Shown here: piece after piece, positions 44,303-54,680 of the stretch
Layout of the letters: each line of letters starts with the position of its first letter
Numbering within the stretch: position 1 is the stretch's first letter
Assembly (NCBI RefSeq): GCF_902806995.1
Contig: NZ_LR777654.1
Span: 558,001-622,000, forward strand
DNA: 64,000 nt
Direction: 5' to 3'
DNA from: Chlamydiifrater volucris
GTDB lineage: Bacteria; Chlamydiota; Chlamydiia; Chlamydiales; Chlamydiaceae
Notes under the pieces: generated by a model
Database searches by the model: none
Seen by the model: only the letters and a program-made list of their open reading frames with translations
What the model was told of the DNA's origin: nothing
Program-made: the position numbers and the translations under genes

Positions 44303-46242
44303 TACCGATTCCACTCCTCAAATGACCGCTTCAAAGACTCCACAAACTCCCGACAGCCGCTTCCTTCTTTATCTGGAGAGACCCCCAGATAGGGAAGAAC
44401 CCTTGAAGCTATCGCAGAAAACACAGGAGCTGCACAACGTCCACCCATATAGTTCTTCGTGCCATCCTCTAAGACAATATGAGCCGGATCATCAATAGAA
44501 ACAAGCAAAACAAACTTAGGCAAAACATTTTTATCAAAATTAGCAGGAGAAAAACCAATAAATGAGGATATATGCCGATTCTTACAGTATTTACCCTCAA
44601 AAATTTTTTCTGAAGTGCCAGTTTTCCCTCCTGAAGAAAAATGTTTCATAGAAGCCCTAACCCCTGTTCCTCCTGGCAAAGTCGTTAAGCTCATAGCCCT
44701 AATAAGCTCCGAAACAGTACCATCAGAAAATAATTTTTCGGCTCCTCGCTCCTTTCGAATAGTATAACGCCTTCCCGTAGGAGTGCGAATCTCCTTAACA
44801 AGAGTAGGCTTCACTAAATACCCTCCATTTAATAGGGCAGAATAAGCAACAGCCATCTGTATGCCCGTTGCCATAATATTGTAGCCCATGGCTAACGAGT
44901 ACGGTGTCGATAAACTCCACTCCGGACTTCCATTGGAATGAAAACGGTTAGGCGAAGGAACCATCCCTGGCGCTTCGGCAGGAATTTCCACTCCTGAAAC
45001 TCCACCAAACCCCAGTGATAACAACTGCTTTCTATACCAATCCACTCCAAGTCTACTGACGATCCTATCGGCTAATTGAGCCATGTAAACATTAGATGAT
45101 TTCTGGATAGCCATGTACATATTCAATCGCTTTCTTGGAGTGATGTCCTTTAAGGGCTTATTAGCTCTTCCCGGGAAAATAGTCCTAGTCACATCGATAG
45201 GATCTTGAGGAGAAAACAAGGGCTTCTCTCCTCTGCTTATCAATTCTTCATTGCCTTTCAAAGCCAAAGCAACAGTGATAGGCTTCATGATAGACCCAGG
45301 TTCAAATACATCACTAACTACGGACACTTTGGTATATTCAATCTTCTCTTTGTCATTGAAGTATTCTTTGTAGTCACCTGGATTAAAAAAAGGGTATTGA
45401 GCTAACGCTAAAATTTCCCCTGAGTAAGGGTCCATCATTATGACACGCCCCCCTTTAGCTTGTGCTGCCACGACCCCTTTTTCTAACTCTTCCTCTGCAA
45501 TCGTTTGTATATGATGATTGATAGTAAGGAAGATATCAGACCCATCCCTTGGCATCTTAATCACTCTATCCAAATCAAGCCTGTTTAACGGAGACCTAAG
45601 TAATTTTCTCTCACCAGACTCTCCTTCTAAAACATGATTAAAATAAGCCTCAAGACCTCCTGTAGGGAAGGCTTTTCCTGTTTTTTCATCTTTGACCTCC
45701 CTTATGGTATGCAGAACTTGACCAAGAAGTTTCCCAAATGGGTAAGATCGCCGATAGTCTGTTACAAAATAAATTGCGTTAGAGGGAATCTTGCATTTTG
45801 CAGCAAATGGACGCCACCAACTCAATACTCTTTGTTTGCACTCCTTATCTTGCCAGGAAAACACTTTACGACTGCGAGACCTCTTATTCATTTCAGAAAG
45901 AATCATCTTTGTATCACCTTCCCCAACAAGAGACACAAGATGATCGGCTATTTCTTTCTTGTAAATGTCTGGTATAGATGCTGGATCCAAGAAAACATGA
46001 AATTTCGTCAAGTCAAGAGCTAAAGGACGAAAATCCTCTTCTTTGCTTTGATGAGGTAGAGCCGAGGCAAAAAAAGTCCCTCGACGAAAAGGCTCTTTAA
46101 CACGGAATTCATGTTGCATAGAAGCCTCAGAAGACCATTTGTCTCCACTAATAATTTGGATCTCGTAATAGCGCGCTATCAGTAGAGAATAGAGAAAGAA
46201 AAGCCCTATCACAATAAAAATTAATCGCTTTTTCTTTATCAT
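44302..46242 (-). CDS. ftsI: Penicillin-binding protein 3 / FtsI transpeptidase
   Basis: Class B high-molecular-weight PBP of 646 residues (CT270, pbp3), the septal transpeptidase. It has one N-terminal membrane anchor (residues 7-24) followed by a dimerisation domain. The catalytic motifs are S317-I-M-K320, S382-S-N384 and K540-T-G542. Residue context EPGSIMKPIT and SGGKTGTSEK is typical of FtsI. It lies in the order rsmH-ftsL-ftsI-murE, overlapping both neighbours by a few bases. Confidence 0.95.
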   Translation of the reverse strand: MIKKKRLIFIVIGLFFLYSLLIARYYEIQIISGDKWSSEASMQHEFRVKEPFRRGTFFASALPHQSKEEDFRPLALDLTKFHVFLDPASIPDIYKKEIADHLVSLVGEGDTKMILSEMNKRSRSRKVFSWQDKECKQRVLSWWRPFAAKCKIPSNAIYFVTDYRRSYPFGKLLGQVLHTIREVKDEKTGKAFPTGGLEAYFNHVLEGESGERKLLRSPLNRLDLDRVIKMPRDGSDIFLTINHHIQTIAEEELEKGVVAAQAKGGRVIMMDPYSGEILALAQYPFFNPGDYKEYFNDKEKIEYTKVSVVSDVFEPGSIMKPITVALALKGNEELISRGEKPLFSPQDPIDVTRTIFPGRANKPLKDITPRKRLNMYMAIQKSSNVYMAQLADRIVSRLGVDWYRKQLLSLGFGGVSGVEIPAEAPGMVPSPNRFHSNGSPEWSLSTPYSLAMGYNIMATGIQMAVAYSALLNGGYLVKPTLVKEIRTPTGRRYTIRKERGAEKLFSDGTVSELIRAMSLTTLPGGTGVRASMKHFSSGGKTGTSEKIFEGKYCKNRHISSFIGFSPANFDKNVLPKFVLLVSIDDPAHIVLEDGTKNYMGGRCAAPVFSAIASRVLPYLGVSPDKEGSGCREFVESLKRSFEEWNR

Positions 46243-46520
46243 CCGGCATCAAGAAAAACTAAAGAATCGATGGTCGGGTAGTGTAACCCTTCATATTCTG
46301 GAAGTGAAGCAATTTCCATTAAATTCTCTGAACTTTCATATCTCTCTATAATAAAAGATAGGGAAACATTTTCTTCTTCTAGTTCTCTTAGATCTGCGGA
46401 TGTTCTTGGAATAGCCAAACGAACCTTAGTAATCTCATTTTGTTTGTTCACATAAGAATACATGAGAATCGCTGAGAACAAACAACACGCAGCCAAACGA
46501 AAGAATAATAACTTATGCAT
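46239..46520 (-). CDS. ftsL: FtsL-like division protein (CT271-like)
   Basis: Small bitopic protein of 93 residues. A short N-terminus precedes a membrane span (about 4-22, LLFFRLAACCLFSAILMYSY) and a heptad region (ADLRELEEENVSLSFIIERYE). A tail ENLMEIASLPEYEGLHYP follows. Position between rsmH and ftsI and this topology identify it as FtsL, reported as such in C. trachomatis (CT271). ATG 46520 is preferred over a TTG at 46538 that lies inside rsmH. It overlaps ftsI by four bases. Confidence 0.8.
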   Translation of the reverse strand: MHKLLFFRLAACCLFSAILMYSYVNKQNEITKVRLAIPRTSADLRELEEENVSLSFIIERYESSENLMEIASLPEYEGLHYPTIDSLVFLDAG

Positions 46521-46524
46521 CAAA

Positions 46525-47415
46525 TCAACTTTTCTCAAAACACCGCAATTTTGCTGACCGAGACCTCGGATTTCTCCGAACTTCCTCCCTAGAAGGCATG
46601 ATTACCTTCTTGGTGACGACAAAACCCACCCCCTTCTTTTCCGCCTCCCTAAAAAAGTTCTTTACAGGACGATCTTCTGAACTGCAAAAGGAAATTATGA
46701 CCATCCTACCTCCTGGAGAAAGGACATCCGTGGATAGAGAAAGCAAAGAATTCAGCTGTTCCCATTCGTTATTCACATAAACACGAAGCGCTTGAAAAAG
46801 CAATGTTAAAGGATGGATTTTTTTTCTTAATCTGTAGGAAGGAAAAACTTTTACTGTAGCTTCTTTCAAATCATTGACTGTCAAAATCTTCTTCCTTTTT
46901 CGATAAGCAACTATGGCTTTGGCTGCATTTTTCCACGAAGGTTCTTCTCCATACAGACGAAAAATATCCCCTAACTCCTTTTCTGTCCTACCATTTAGTA
47001 CGTCTGAGGCTGTCTCCCCTCTTGAGATGTCCATACGCATATCCAAAGGAGCATCCCAACGAAAACTAAATCCTCGATGAGGATCATCTAGTTGCATGGA
47101 AGACATTCCCAAATCTGCCAACAATCCATCAATACTGTTGCTTTTTAAATGATCTCTCAGCTCCGAAAAAGAAGCTTTGCACAGGGAGACTCTGTTGGAA
47201 AATTTCTCCAAACGTTGAGATGATATCTCTAATGAGGAAGCATCCCTATCAAATCCCTTGTACTCTTTAATGCTAGTGAATTCTGTCAAAAAAGCTTCAG
47301 CGTGCCCTCCAGCTCCTACGGTTACATCACAAAAAACTTCTGGACTCTTCAAAGAAAAACAATCCAGACATTCTCTGACCATTACCGAAACATGAGGAAA
47401 TTCTGTCGAATTCAC
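46525..47415 (-). CDS. rsmH: 16S rRNA (cytosine1402-N4)-methyltransferase
   Basis: RsmH/MraW methyltransferase of 296 residues (CT272). The N-terminus [13 protein letters not shown] is followed by the SAM-binding [41 protein letters not shown] and ALRVYVNNE are RsmH signatures. It modifies the same 16S base (C1402) as RsmI encoded at 11.8 kb. GTG 47415 with AAAGG six bases upstream is the start. First gene of the remnant division/cell-wall cluster. Confidence 0.97.
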   Translation of the reverse strand: MNSTEFPHVSVMVRECLDCFSLKSPEVFCDVTVGAGGHAEAFLTEFTSIKEYKGFDRDASSLEISSQRLEKFSNRVSLCKASFSELRDHLKSNSIDGLLADLGMSSMQLDDPHRGFSFRWDAPLDMRMDISRGETASDVLNGRTEKELGDIFRLYGEEPSWKNAAKAIVAYRKRKKILTVNDLKEATVKVFPSYRLRKKIHPLTLLFQALRVYVNNEWEQLNSLLSLSTDVLSPGGRMVIISFCSSEDRPVKNFFREAEKKGVGFVVTKKVIMPSREEVRRNPRSRSAKLRCFEKS

Positions 47416-47725
47416 GTAAAACCTTTGCCTAAATAAACAAGAACTTCAAAAAAGACACACCTGGCATATTAGCGTCAAAGTAGACTTTTTGAATAACGAG
47501 TGTACTTAATAGGATAGGATTTGAAAAGAGAAAACAAATCTTTTCATTACTATCTATCACATCAAAAACTAAAGAAACAATTTAATTTCCATAAAAACTA
47601 AAACAAAAAACTATAACACCAAAAACAAGATGTTGACTTTTTCTATCCTGAATATATCATCTAGTTTTGTGTGACCGAAAGTTTGAAAACAAAAACCTCC
47701 AGAATTCTTATAGAGCAGGTGCGTC
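47416..47725. other. 310-bp divergent promoter region between rsmH and CT273-like gene
   Basis: AT-rich region with no ORF of note. It contains the plus-strand promoter at 47633-47660 and must hold a minus-strand promoter for the rsmH cluster, for which I see no convincing match. Confidence 0.55.
47633..47660 (+). promoter_or_regulatory. Candidate sigma66 promoter for CT273-CT274-like genes
   Basis: TTGACT (47633-47638, 5/6) and TATCAT (47655-47660, 5/6) are 16 bases apart. The start would be near 47667, about 60 bases before the GTG of the next gene. This is the best consensus-like promoter in the window. Confidence 0.55.
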
Positions 47726-48268
47726 GTGGTTGAAATTTTTAATTATAACACCTCAGTATATGAGAGATATGCATCCGAAACAAAAATTATCAATGACTTT
47801 CGCAAAGAGTTAAATCTAGATGCCACCTTTATTCGGGACGTTGCCGGTCATACCAGGATTTTAGATTTCACTCCTAAACCTTCAGCATTGACAACTCTCA
47901 TGGGATTGGATCAGAAGACCCAATGGGCGTTCTTTTCCCCTCCCCCAGGGTATTTTAAACAACGTTTTTCCACTCCTTACATTGCACCTTCGCTAGGGTC
48001 TTCCGATAATCAAGATGCTGATATGGAAAAAATTTCTTCTTTTCTTAAGATCTTGACTAATGGAAGATTTGACTACAAAAGCCGGGTCAATGGATCCTTC
48101 GATCAGCAAAACCCTGGTGACCACGAAGACGATGAAAATGACGAAGAGGAAGATCCTAAAATCCAGGAAGGGAAAACCCTTTTGAAGGCTTTAGATTTTG
48201 GTGTAAAGTCTTCCAATGTCATGATCGACTACATAATTTCTCGTATTTTCCAATTTGTTCAAGGGTAA
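47726..48268 (+). CDS. Conserved chlamydial protein of unknown function (CT273-like)
   Basis: Protein of 180 residues starting at GTG 47726. The N-terminal half is well ordered in appearance (VYERYASETKIINDFRKEL, HTRILDFTPKPSALTTLMGL, QWAFFSPPPGYF). A very acidic stretch (HEDDENDEEEDP, about residues 133-144) separates it from a hydrophobic C-terminal helix (KSSNVMIDYIISRIFQFVQ). I recognise no family with known function. It is followed after four bases by the TPR gene, so the pair is probably one operon. Confidence 0.72.
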   Translation: MVEIFNYNTSVYERYASETKIINDFRKELNLDATFIRDVAGHTRILDFTPKPSALTTLMGLDQKTQWAFFSPPPGYFKQRFSTPYIAPSLGSSDNQDADMEKISSFLKILTNGRFDYKSRVNGSFDQQNPGDHEDDENDEEEDPKIQEGKTLLKALDFGVKSSNVMIDYIISRIFQFVQG

Positions 48269-48272
48269 GGTT

Positions 48273-48710
48273 ATGATCGATAACGAATGGAAAGCTATTT
48301 TAGGATGGGAAGATGACCACTTGGAAGAACTTCGGATTGCTGGGTACTCCTTTTTGCGACAAGGTCACTACAAGAAAGCCTTACTATTCTTTGAGGCATT
48401 AGTTATTTTAGATCCTGTCAGTGCCTATGATCACCAAATTTTAGGAGCCCTTTATCTACAGCTGGGGGAAAACCAGAAGGCTCTTGAAACACTAGATAAG
48501 GCCCTGCGCCTCAAAGGCGATCATCTTCCAACACTTATTAACAAGACGAAAGCTCTTTTCTGTTTGAACAGAACAGCTGAAGCAGCTGCCATTGCCAATT
48601 ATCTAAAGACATGTCCAGATTCCGTCATAGCCAATGATGCCGAAGCTTTGTTAATGAGTTACGTTAAGAAAGATAGTCAAACTAAGAAAGTTCCTGTTCT
48701 TTCTGCCTAA
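48273..48710 (+). CDS. Tetratricopeptide-repeat protein (CT274-like)
   Basis: Protein of 145 residues made almost wholly of TPR helices: LRIAGYSFLRQGHYKKALLF, then LGALYLQLGENQKALETLDK and PTLINKTKALFCLNRTAEAA, about three repeats at residues 22-125. It resembles SycD/LcrH-type type III chaperones in size and repeat content, but assignment is uncertain. ATG 48273 with AAGGG upstream is preferred over TTG 48255 inside the previous gene. Not to be confused with the Scc2/SycD homologues elsewhere. Confidence 0.75.
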   Translation: MIDNEWKAILGWEDDHLEELRIAGYSFLRQGHYKKALLFFEALVILDPVSAYDHQILGALYLQLGENQKALETLDKALRLKGDHLPTLINKTKALFCLNRTAEAAAIANYLKTCPDSVIANDAEALLMSYVKKDSQTKKVPVLSA

Positions 48711-48834
48711 CTCTTTTTCACAAAATTATTGATTGCTTATCAAGCCCAGTGGTACATTGGCATTTCCGTTCGCTTGGAAGTCTTATACCTTTGCGGGCGA
48801 GCCGACCTTCGTATTTTTATCTGAAGAGAGTATC

Positions 48835-50184
48835 ATGTTAACTTGCAACGAGTGCAGCACCTGGGAGCAATTTGTCAACTACGTCAAGACACGTTGTTCA
48901 GACACAGCTTTCGAGAATTGGATAGCTCCCATCCGAGTTTTAGAAGAAACTTCAACTCTAATACGTCTTGAAGTTCCAAACATTTTCGTCCAAAACTATC
49001 TCTTCGATAATTACAAAAAAGATCTTTGCTCTTTTGTTCCTGTAAATGCTGACGGGGAACCAGCTCTTGAATTTGTGGTGGTTGAAGCTAAGAAAGTTTC
49101 CATTTCTACCAGCGAGTCCGCACCTGTTACGAAGAATCCTTTTCAAGAAGAACTCTCTAAAGATTTCGAACTAAAACTCAATTCTTCCTACAAATTTGAC
49201 AATTTTATTGAGGGTCCTTCTAACCAGTTTGTAAAATCAGCAGCTGTAGGCATCGCCAACAAACCAGGCAAGTCCTACAACCCCTTATTTATTCATGGTG
49301 GTGTAGGTCTGGGTAAGACGCATTTGCTTCACGCTATCGGGCACTACGTTCGCGAAAATCACAAAAAGCTTCGCGTTCACTGCATAACAACAGAAGCTTT
49401 TATCAATGACCTTGTACACCACTTAAAAGCTAAGTCCATAGATAAAATGAAAAATTTCTATCGCTCGTTAGATCTGTTACTAGTTGACGATATCCAGTTT
49501 CTTCAAAATCGACAAAATTTTGAGGAAGAGTTCTGTAATACTTTTGAATCTCTCATCAATATGAGCAAACAAATTGTTATCACTAGCGATAAACCACCCA
49601 GCCAATTAAAACTCTCAGAACGTATAATAGCTAGAATGGAATGGGGTCTCGTGGCTCATGTAGGAACTCCTGATTTAGAAACTAGGGTGGCTATTTTGCA
49701 GCACAAAGCTGAACAAAAAGGCCTGTCCGTGCCCAGCGAGGTAGCTTTCTTCATAGCCGATCGCGTGTATGGTAATGTACGTCAGCTGGAAGGCGCCATT
49801 AATAAACTAACTGCTTATTGTAGAGTCTTCGGTAAGCCTATAACAGAAGAAATTGTTCAGGATACTTTAAAAGAACTTTTTAAAGCTCCAGCAAAACAAA
49901 AAGTATCCGTAGAAAGCATTCTGAAAAGTGTATCAACTGTATTCCAAGTAAAAACACAAGATTTAAAGGGAAATTCTCGGACAAAGGAATGCCTATTAGC
50001 TCGACAAGTTGCCATGTATCTCGCAAAATCCTTGATCTCGGATTCTCTTTCTGCTATAGGGTCCGCGTTCGGAAAAACTCACTCAACAATTTTATATGCC
50101 TGTAAAAATATTGAACAACGTATCGCTGAAGACGACACTCTAAGACGACAAATAAATATCTGCCGCAGTAACATAGAGGCTTAA
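48835..50184 (+). CDS. dnaA: Chromosomal replication initiator protein DnaA (second copy, DnaA2)
   Basis: Complete DnaA of 449 residues. Domain I ([20 protein letters not shown]) is followed by a short linker and the AAA+ domain with Walker [19 protein letters not shown], Walker [12 protein letters not shown] and the sensor region [12 protein letters not shown]. Domain IV carries the DnaA-box helix-turn-helix ([31 protein letters not shown]). Chlamydia encodes two DnaA proteins; this position (CT275, between CT274 and CT276) is DnaA2. ATG 48835 with GAAGAGAG upstream is preferred over the longer frame from 48733. Confidence 0.94.
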   Translation: MLTCNECSTWEQFVNYVKTRCSDTAFENWIAPIRVLEETSTLIRLEVPNIFVQNYLFDNYKKDLCSFVPVNADGEPALEFVVVEAKKVSISTSESAPVTKNPFQEELSKDFELKLNSSYKFDNFIEGPSNQFVKSAAVGIANKPGKSYNPLFIHGGVGLGKTHLLHAIGHYVRENHKKLRVHCITTEAFINDLVHHLKAKSIDKMKNFYRSLDLLLVDDIQFLQNRQNFEEEFCNTFESLINMSKQIVITSDKPPSQLKLSERIIARMEWGLVAHVGTPDLETRVAILQHKAEQKGLSVPSEVAFFIADRVYGNVRQLEGAINKLTAYCRVFGKPITEEIVQDTLKELFKAPAKQKVSVESILKSVSTVFQVKTQDLKGNSRTKECLLARQVAMYLAKSLISDSLSAIGSAFGKTHSTILYACKNIEQRIAEDDTLRRQINICRSNIEA

Positions 50185-50206
50185 TTTACTAAGAATGGAG
50201 AGACGT

Positions 50207-50812
50207 ATGTTTCGGAGAACGACAAAAGGGTCTTTTGAGGATGTAACCACTCTGTATGAGGAGGATCCTTCATTAAGAAAAAAATTCTCTCCACATTATC
50301 AACAGGAGAATCGCATAGATGCTGCGGGATTGTATGAAGCTCCAAAATCTGTGGACACCACTTCCCACGCTTCAGTGTCTCCTATGGCTCAAGAGGAAAC
50401 GACAAAGTGGTGTCCTTCGCCAGAAGAATCTGTTTCCATGTCTTTTAGGGAAGAACCAGAAACAACTCTAGGTGAAGGCGTGTCATTTAAAGGTGAATTG
50501 GTTTTCGAGAAGTTACTTCGTATTGATGGAACTTTCGAGGGCAAACTTGTCTCCGCGGGGAAAATCATCGTAGGCCCCACAGGCAAAGTAAAAGCTGATA
50601 TTGATCTTGGAGAGGCCATCATTGAAGGCGTTGTAGAAGGCAATATTACAACCAGAGGAAAAGTTGAAGCCCGAGGTGAAGCCGTTATTATCGGAGATAT
50701 CTCCGCCTCTTCGCTCTGTGTCGATGAAGGTGTTTCTATTACTGGTTACGTGTGCATCTCTCGCCCAGAATCTCCAAACACAGAGGACTCCAGTGATCAA
50801 CAAATCTATTAG
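50207..50812 (+). CDS. bacA: Bactofilin BacA
   Basis: Cytoskeletal protein of 201 residues. The bactofilin (DUF583) beta-helix covers about residues 90-190, with six-residue rungs such as GVSFKGELVFEKLLRIDGTF, GKIIVGPTGKVKADI, EAIIEGVVEGNI and EAVIIGDISASSLCV. In C. trachomatis the homologue (CT276) forms membrane-associated structures that influence cell size and shape. The N-terminal 85 residues are charged and poorly conserved. ATG 50207 with GGAGAG upstream is preferred over ATG 50195. It follows dnaA2 after 22 bases. Confidence 0.88.
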   Translation: MFRRTTKGSFEDVTTLYEEDPSLRKKFSPHYQQENRIDAAGLYEAPKSVDTTSHASVSPMAQEETTKWCPSPEESVSMSFREEPETTLGEGVSFKGELVFEKLLRIDGTFEGKLVSAGKIIVGPTGKVKADIDLGEAIIEGVVEGNITTRGKVEARGEAVIIGDISASSLCVDEGVSITGYVCISRPESPNTEDSSDQQIY

Positions 50813-50821
50813 ACAATAAAG

Positions 50822-51436
50822 TCAAAATATTGAAAGGCAAAACATATTTGTTTCAGAAAATTTTCTGAGTTTTTTGATGAGGAGCTTTTTCTCTTTTTCG
50901 GAAAAGGCTTCCGAACACACGAGCACTAATACTTTTTTCTTCTGTGAAATTTGATGAAGATTCTTTCGACGCAGAAAGAAAATTTTCCCTTCTGCGCCGT
51001 AATTTTTGGCAATCTGCTTCGTAGCTTGCCTGACAAGATCCGAAACTCCTCTCCAGTTGTGTGTCTCCACTCCTACAACAACTTCCGGATAAAAGCCTTC
51101 CATATTCACTCTGCGAATCATTGCTTCTATTAAAAAGTTTTGAGCGACTATTTTTCCCCTGCAAGCACTGAAAAGCATACGTCGTAGTACAGGAGAAAAA
51201 AGGAACATAGACCTCCAAAAACAAGACCTAAACGGTGTCAAATAACATGCACACTCAGATCCTTTAATTACTTCGGAAAAACATTGTAAACAACGTCCTT
51301 TCGAAGAAATGAACTGGAAAGATGCGAGGCAAGAAGGACATACAATATCCTCGCTACTCAAACGACATCCATAGCAAGTAACTGGGAAAAAAAAACGTAT
51401 AAGATAAGACAATAGAGAAAACTTTGTCATTAGCAT
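50822..51436 (-). CDS. ComF-like degenerate phosphoribosyltransferase-family protein (CT277-like)
   Basis: Protein of 204 residues with the layout of ComF/GntX. An N-terminal zinc-ribbon-like part shows CYGC, CPSC and CLQC cysteine pairs (residues about 19-60), and a region resembling a type I phosphoribosyltransferase follows (EVVVGVETHNWRGVSDLVRQ, then KKVLVLVCSEA). The PRTase signature normally reads 'vllvDDv.TTG', and here it is replaced by VLVLVCSEAFSE, so catalysis is unlikely. It converges on bacA and diverges from nqrB. Confidence 0.65.
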   Translation of the reverse strand: MLMTKFSLLSYLIRFFFPVTCYGCRLSSEDIVCPSCLASFQFISSKGRCLQCFSEVIKGSECACYLTPFRSCFWRSMFLFSPVLRRMLFSACRGKIVAQNFLIEAMIRRVNMEGFYPEVVVGVETHNWRGVSDLVRQATKQIAKNYGAEGKIFFLRRKNLHQISQKKKVLVLVCSEAFSEKEKKLLIKKLRKFSETNMFCLSIF

Positions 51437-51565
51437 CCCTGACTCTATAATAGCGCCTAAAGGCCCCTTAATAAAAAAATCATTGGAAATTTCTATTTCT
51501 AAAATCCGAATAATTTGTTACGTTGTTGTTGTTTCTTTAGATAAAAGATACCGCATATTCGTTGC

Positions 51566-53077
51566 ATGTTACGAAGATTTTTGGACTATTCGTTTCGTTT
51601 TGTTGAGAAAGACAAATTTAAGAAGTTTTTCCCTGTAGTAGATGCCTTAGACACGTTCTGCTATGAACCAACTCACCCTTGCTCTTCTCCACCCTTCATC
51701 AGAGACTCTGTGGACGTCAAACGGTGGATGATTATAGTCGTTTTTGCATTAATGCCAGCCATTTTTATGGCTGTTTGGAATTCGGGTTTGCAGCAAGTGG
51801 TCTATCTCTCAAAAAGTGCAAATCTTATGCAAGAGTTTATACTCTCCTCTAAAACCTTTTGGGGAGCTTTTTCTTTTGCTCTTCATCAGGGGATTTTTCT
51901 AAAGATTATACTCAAAGGTTTACAACTTTTCATCCCTTTGGTTGCTATTACTTACATAGTCGGAGGAACGTGCGAAGTCCTTTTTGCTATCAAAAGGAAA
52001 CATAAAATTGCCGAGGGTTTGCTCGTCACAGGTATCCTCTATCCTCTGACTTTACCTCCTACAATTCCTTACTGGATGGCGGCCCTGGGAATTATTTTTG
52101 GTGTCGTTTTTGCTAAAGAGGTTTTCGGTGGCACGGGAATGAACGTTTTAAACCCTGCTCTTTCTGCACGAGCTTTCTTGTTCTTCACTTTCCCTGGTCG
52201 CATGACAGGGGACGTGTGGGTTGGCGGGGATCCTTCCTCCATCAAAAATAGTTTACATATCATGAACACAGACGCTCACAAGGCTATTTTCGATGGATTT
52301 TCCCAAGCCACCTGCTTGCAGACACTAAGCTCCACATCCTCTCTGATCAAACGTATTCATGTGGATACCATCGCCACTAATATCATGGAGACCTCTTCAG
52401 TTCCTACGATAGAATTTATCAAAGAGAAATTCGCTTTATGGAGTGAAAATCATCCTGGCGCTGTTTTAGGAAAATTATCCATTACTCAGCTGCAGGAGTT
52501 TCTTTCTACCCCCCTTTCTGAGGGAGGCTTAGGGATGCTTTCTTCTCAATTCGATTCTGCCTACGCAGCTACAGATCTTATCTACGGGACCGGCAAGTTT
52601 TCTTCCTCAAGCCTTTTCTGGGGCAATATTTTAGGAGCTTTTGGGGAGACTTCAACCTTTGCTTGTTTACTAGGGGCCCTCCTTTTAATCATAACAAGAA
52701 TTGCCTCCTGGAGAACGATGTTGTCTTGTGTCCTAGGAGCTTTTCTTACAGCCTGGCTCTTCAAGCTAGGAAGTATTCTATTCTTTGATGGCTATGGCGC
52801 CTGGGCGCCGGCAAAATTTTTTATTCCTGCCTATCGGCACTTGTTTATGGGTGGACTAGCCTTTGGTTTTATCTTCATGGCTACAGATCCAGTGTCTTCC
52901 CCATCTATGAAGCTGGGCAAATGGCTTTACGGAGCATTCATAGGATTTTTGACAGTGTTTATACGTTTAATTAATCCCGCATATCCAGAAGGAGTCATGC
53001 TAGCTATCCTATTGGGAAATGTGTTCGCTCCTCTATTTGACCACTATGCTATACGGAGATATCGAAAGAGAACGTAA
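51566..53077 (+). CDS. nqrB: Na+-translocating NADH:quinone reductase subunit B
   Basis: Membrane subunit of Na+-NQR (503 residues, CT278) carrying covalent FMN, riboflavin and much of the sodium path. About ten spans are evident. [19 protein letters not shown] and the FMN-threonine segment [13 protein letters not shown] (SQAT in place of the more common SGAT) are visible. [19 protein letters not shown] is the strongest family signature. An insert of about 80 residues follows the FMN segment. nqrC overlaps its last base. nqrA and nqrF are elsewhere in chlamydial genomes. Confidence 0.95.
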   Translation: MLRRFLDYSFRFVEKDKFKKFFPVVDALDTFCYEPTHPCSSPPFIRDSVDVKRWMIIVVFALMPAIFMAVWNSGLQQVVYLSKSANLMQEFILSSKTFWGAFSFALHQGIFLKIILKGLQLFIPLVAITYIVGGTCEVLFAIKRKHKIAEGLLVTGILYPLTLPPTIPYWMAALGIIFGVVFAKEVFGGTGMNVLNPALSARAFLFFTFPGRMTGDVWVGGDPSSIKNSLHIMNTDAHKAIFDGFSQATCLQTLSSTSSLIKRIHVDTIATNIMETSSVPTIEFIKEKFALWSENHPGAVLGKLSITQLQEFLSTPLSEGGLGMLSSQFDSAYAATDLIYGTGKFSSSSLFWGNILGAFGETSTFACLLGALLLIITRIASWRTMLSCVLGAFLTAWLFKLGSILFFDGYGAWAPAKFFIPAYRHLFMGGLAFGFIFMATDPVSSPSMKLGKWLYGAFIGFLTVFIRLINPAYPEGVMLAILLGNVFAPLFDHYAIRRYRKRT

Positions 53078-54042
53078 TGAAAAAGTTAGCCGTTAACAGC
53101 ACCAAATACACTGTTCTTTTTATTCTTAGCATAAGCCTGTTTAGTGGGATTCTTCTTTCTATCCTAAATTTAGTGCTTACTCCTTATAAAGAACGGGCAA
53201 TTCTCTTTGATAGAAATAAACAAATGTTAATGTCTGTCAAAATATTGGATTGTAAAAGCCGTTTCCAAGTTGCTGGGAAAAAAGGTTCTTTCTCCCCGGC
53301 AATCTATAACAAAGAAACCCAAGTATTAGAGAAAGCTAAGTCCCCCACACATCCCGTATCTCCGCTCACTTTAGAAGCTTTTTCCACTAGATTTGTTCGT
53401 CCTTTCTTTGCTGATAGATCTGGAAAAATTTTTTCCCCTGAAGAAAAAAATATCAACATTACCAGCTTTGAAAGAGAGTTTGCTGATTCTCACCTGTTCT
53501 TACAGCCTCTACTCCTTTTCTATGCTGTCCTAAAAAATTCCCCTAAGATAGGTGCTATGACTAGTCAGCAAGTCATAGATGATCCTTCTGTGATAGCTTC
53601 TTTGATTATTCCCATCTCTGGTTTTGGCTTATGGGGGCCCATATACGGTTTTCTGGGAGTTCTTAATGACGGGAACACTGTGCTAGGAACAACGTGGTAT
53701 AAGCAGGGTGAAACCCCTGGATTAGGAGCTAACATATCTAGCCCTTCGTGGCAAGAGCAATTTTTCGGAAAGAAAATCTTCCATGTGGTCTCTCCTGATA
53801 TTTCAGATCTAGAGAAAGTTACCATGGGACTCGAAGTTGTTAAAGGGAGTGCAAAAACTGTTTATGGAAACTCACCTAAGTTTTACTCCGCTGTAGACGG
53901 GATCTCTGGAGCTACATTAACCTGTAACGGAGTAACAGAAGCTTTTGAGCGCTCCCTTCTTCCTTATCGAGGACTTCTATTGTTTTTTAATCATTTGCAA
54001 CAAAGTAATTCTAAGGGCATGAGCAAAAATGGTAAATCCTAG
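53077..54042 (+). CDS. nqrC: Na+-translocating NADH:quinone reductase subunit C
   Basis: Subunit C of 321 residues (CT279) with one N-terminal membrane span ([20 protein letters not shown]) and a periplasmic FMN domain. The flavinylated threonine lies in [13 protein letters not shown] (SGATLT at about residues 277-282). [17 protein letters not shown] and [14 protein letters not shown] are typical of NqrC/RnfG. Its ATG overlaps the nqrB stop and its end overlaps nqrD by 14 bases. Confidence 0.95.
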   Translation: MKKLAVNSTKYTVLFILSISLFSGILLSILNLVLTPYKERAILFDRNKQMLMSVKILDCKSRFQVAGKKGSFSPAIYNKETQVLEKAKSPTHPVSPLTLEAFSTRFVRPFFADRSGKIFSPEEKNINITSFEREFADSHLFLQPLLLFYAVLKNSPKIGAMTSQQVIDDPSVIASLIIPISGFGLWGPIYGFLGVLNDGNTVLGTTWYKQGETPGLGANISSPSWQEQFFGKKIFHVVSPDISDLEKVTMGLEVVKGSAKTVYGNSPKFYSAVDGISGATLTCNGVTEAFERSLLPYRGLLLFFNHLQQSNSKGMSKNGKS

Positions 54043-54673
54043 ACGATCATACAAGAGTTATTTCCTCGATCCCCTGTGGAATAATAACCAAATCTTAGTT
54101 TCTGTCCTGGGAATATGCTCTTCGTTAGCAGTAACAACAACCCTAAGTACCGCTATTACCATGGGAATTGCTGTTAGTTTTGTTTCTGCATGTTCTTCTT
54201 TCTTTGTATCTTTGCTACGCAACTACACCCCTAACAGCGTAAGAATGATCACGCAACTCATTATTATTTCATTGTTCGTCATAGTTATAGACCAATTTCT
54301 ACAAGCTTTTTTCTTTAATATTTCTAAAACTCTGTCGGTTTTTGTAGGCTTGATTATCACTAATTGTATCGTCATGGGTAGGACAGAAAGCATGGCTAAA
54401 AATGTCCCTCCAATTCCTGCTTTCCTCGACGGTCTTGCATCAGGTCTCGGTTACGGTGGAGTTTTAATTTCTGTCAGTGTTATTCGAGAATTTTTTGGAT
54501 TTGGCACACTTATGGGTTTCCAGCTCATCCCCTTATCTTGGTATGCTTCAGATGCTCATCCTAGCGCATATCAAAATATGGGTATAATGGTCCTAGCTCC
54601 TTCCGCATTTTTTATTTTGGGAACTATGATTTGGTTAATGAATATCTACAGGTCTACTAAAAATAAGGGATGA
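54029..54673 (+). CDS. nqrD: Na+-translocating NADH:quinone reductase subunit D
   Basis: Integral membrane subunit of 214 residues (CT280) with six spans. The cysteines that, with those of NqrE, bind the intramembrane iron centre are in [11 protein letters not shown] and ITNCIVMGR. The flanking motifs [13 protein letters not shown] and EFFGFGTL are typical of NqrD. It is paralogous to NqrE, with inverted topology. Overlap with nqrC and eight-base spacing to nqrE show a single operon. Confidence 0.96.
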   Translation: MVNPRRSYKSYFLDPLWNNNQILVSVLGICSSLAVTTTLSTAITMGIAVSFVSACSSFFVSLLRNYTPNSVRMITQLIIISLFVIVIDQFLQAFFFNISKTLSVFVGLIITNCIVMGRTESMAKNVPPIPAFLDGLASGLGYGGVLISVSVIREFFGFGTLMGFQLIPLSWYASDAHPSAYQNMGIMVLAPSAFFILGTMIWLMNIYRSTKNKG

Positions 54674-54680
54674 TAACAGC

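Noticed and set aside
45634-46023. 129-codon plus-strand frame
   Set aside because: Antisense to ftsI, which has all three PBP motifs in the opposite frame.
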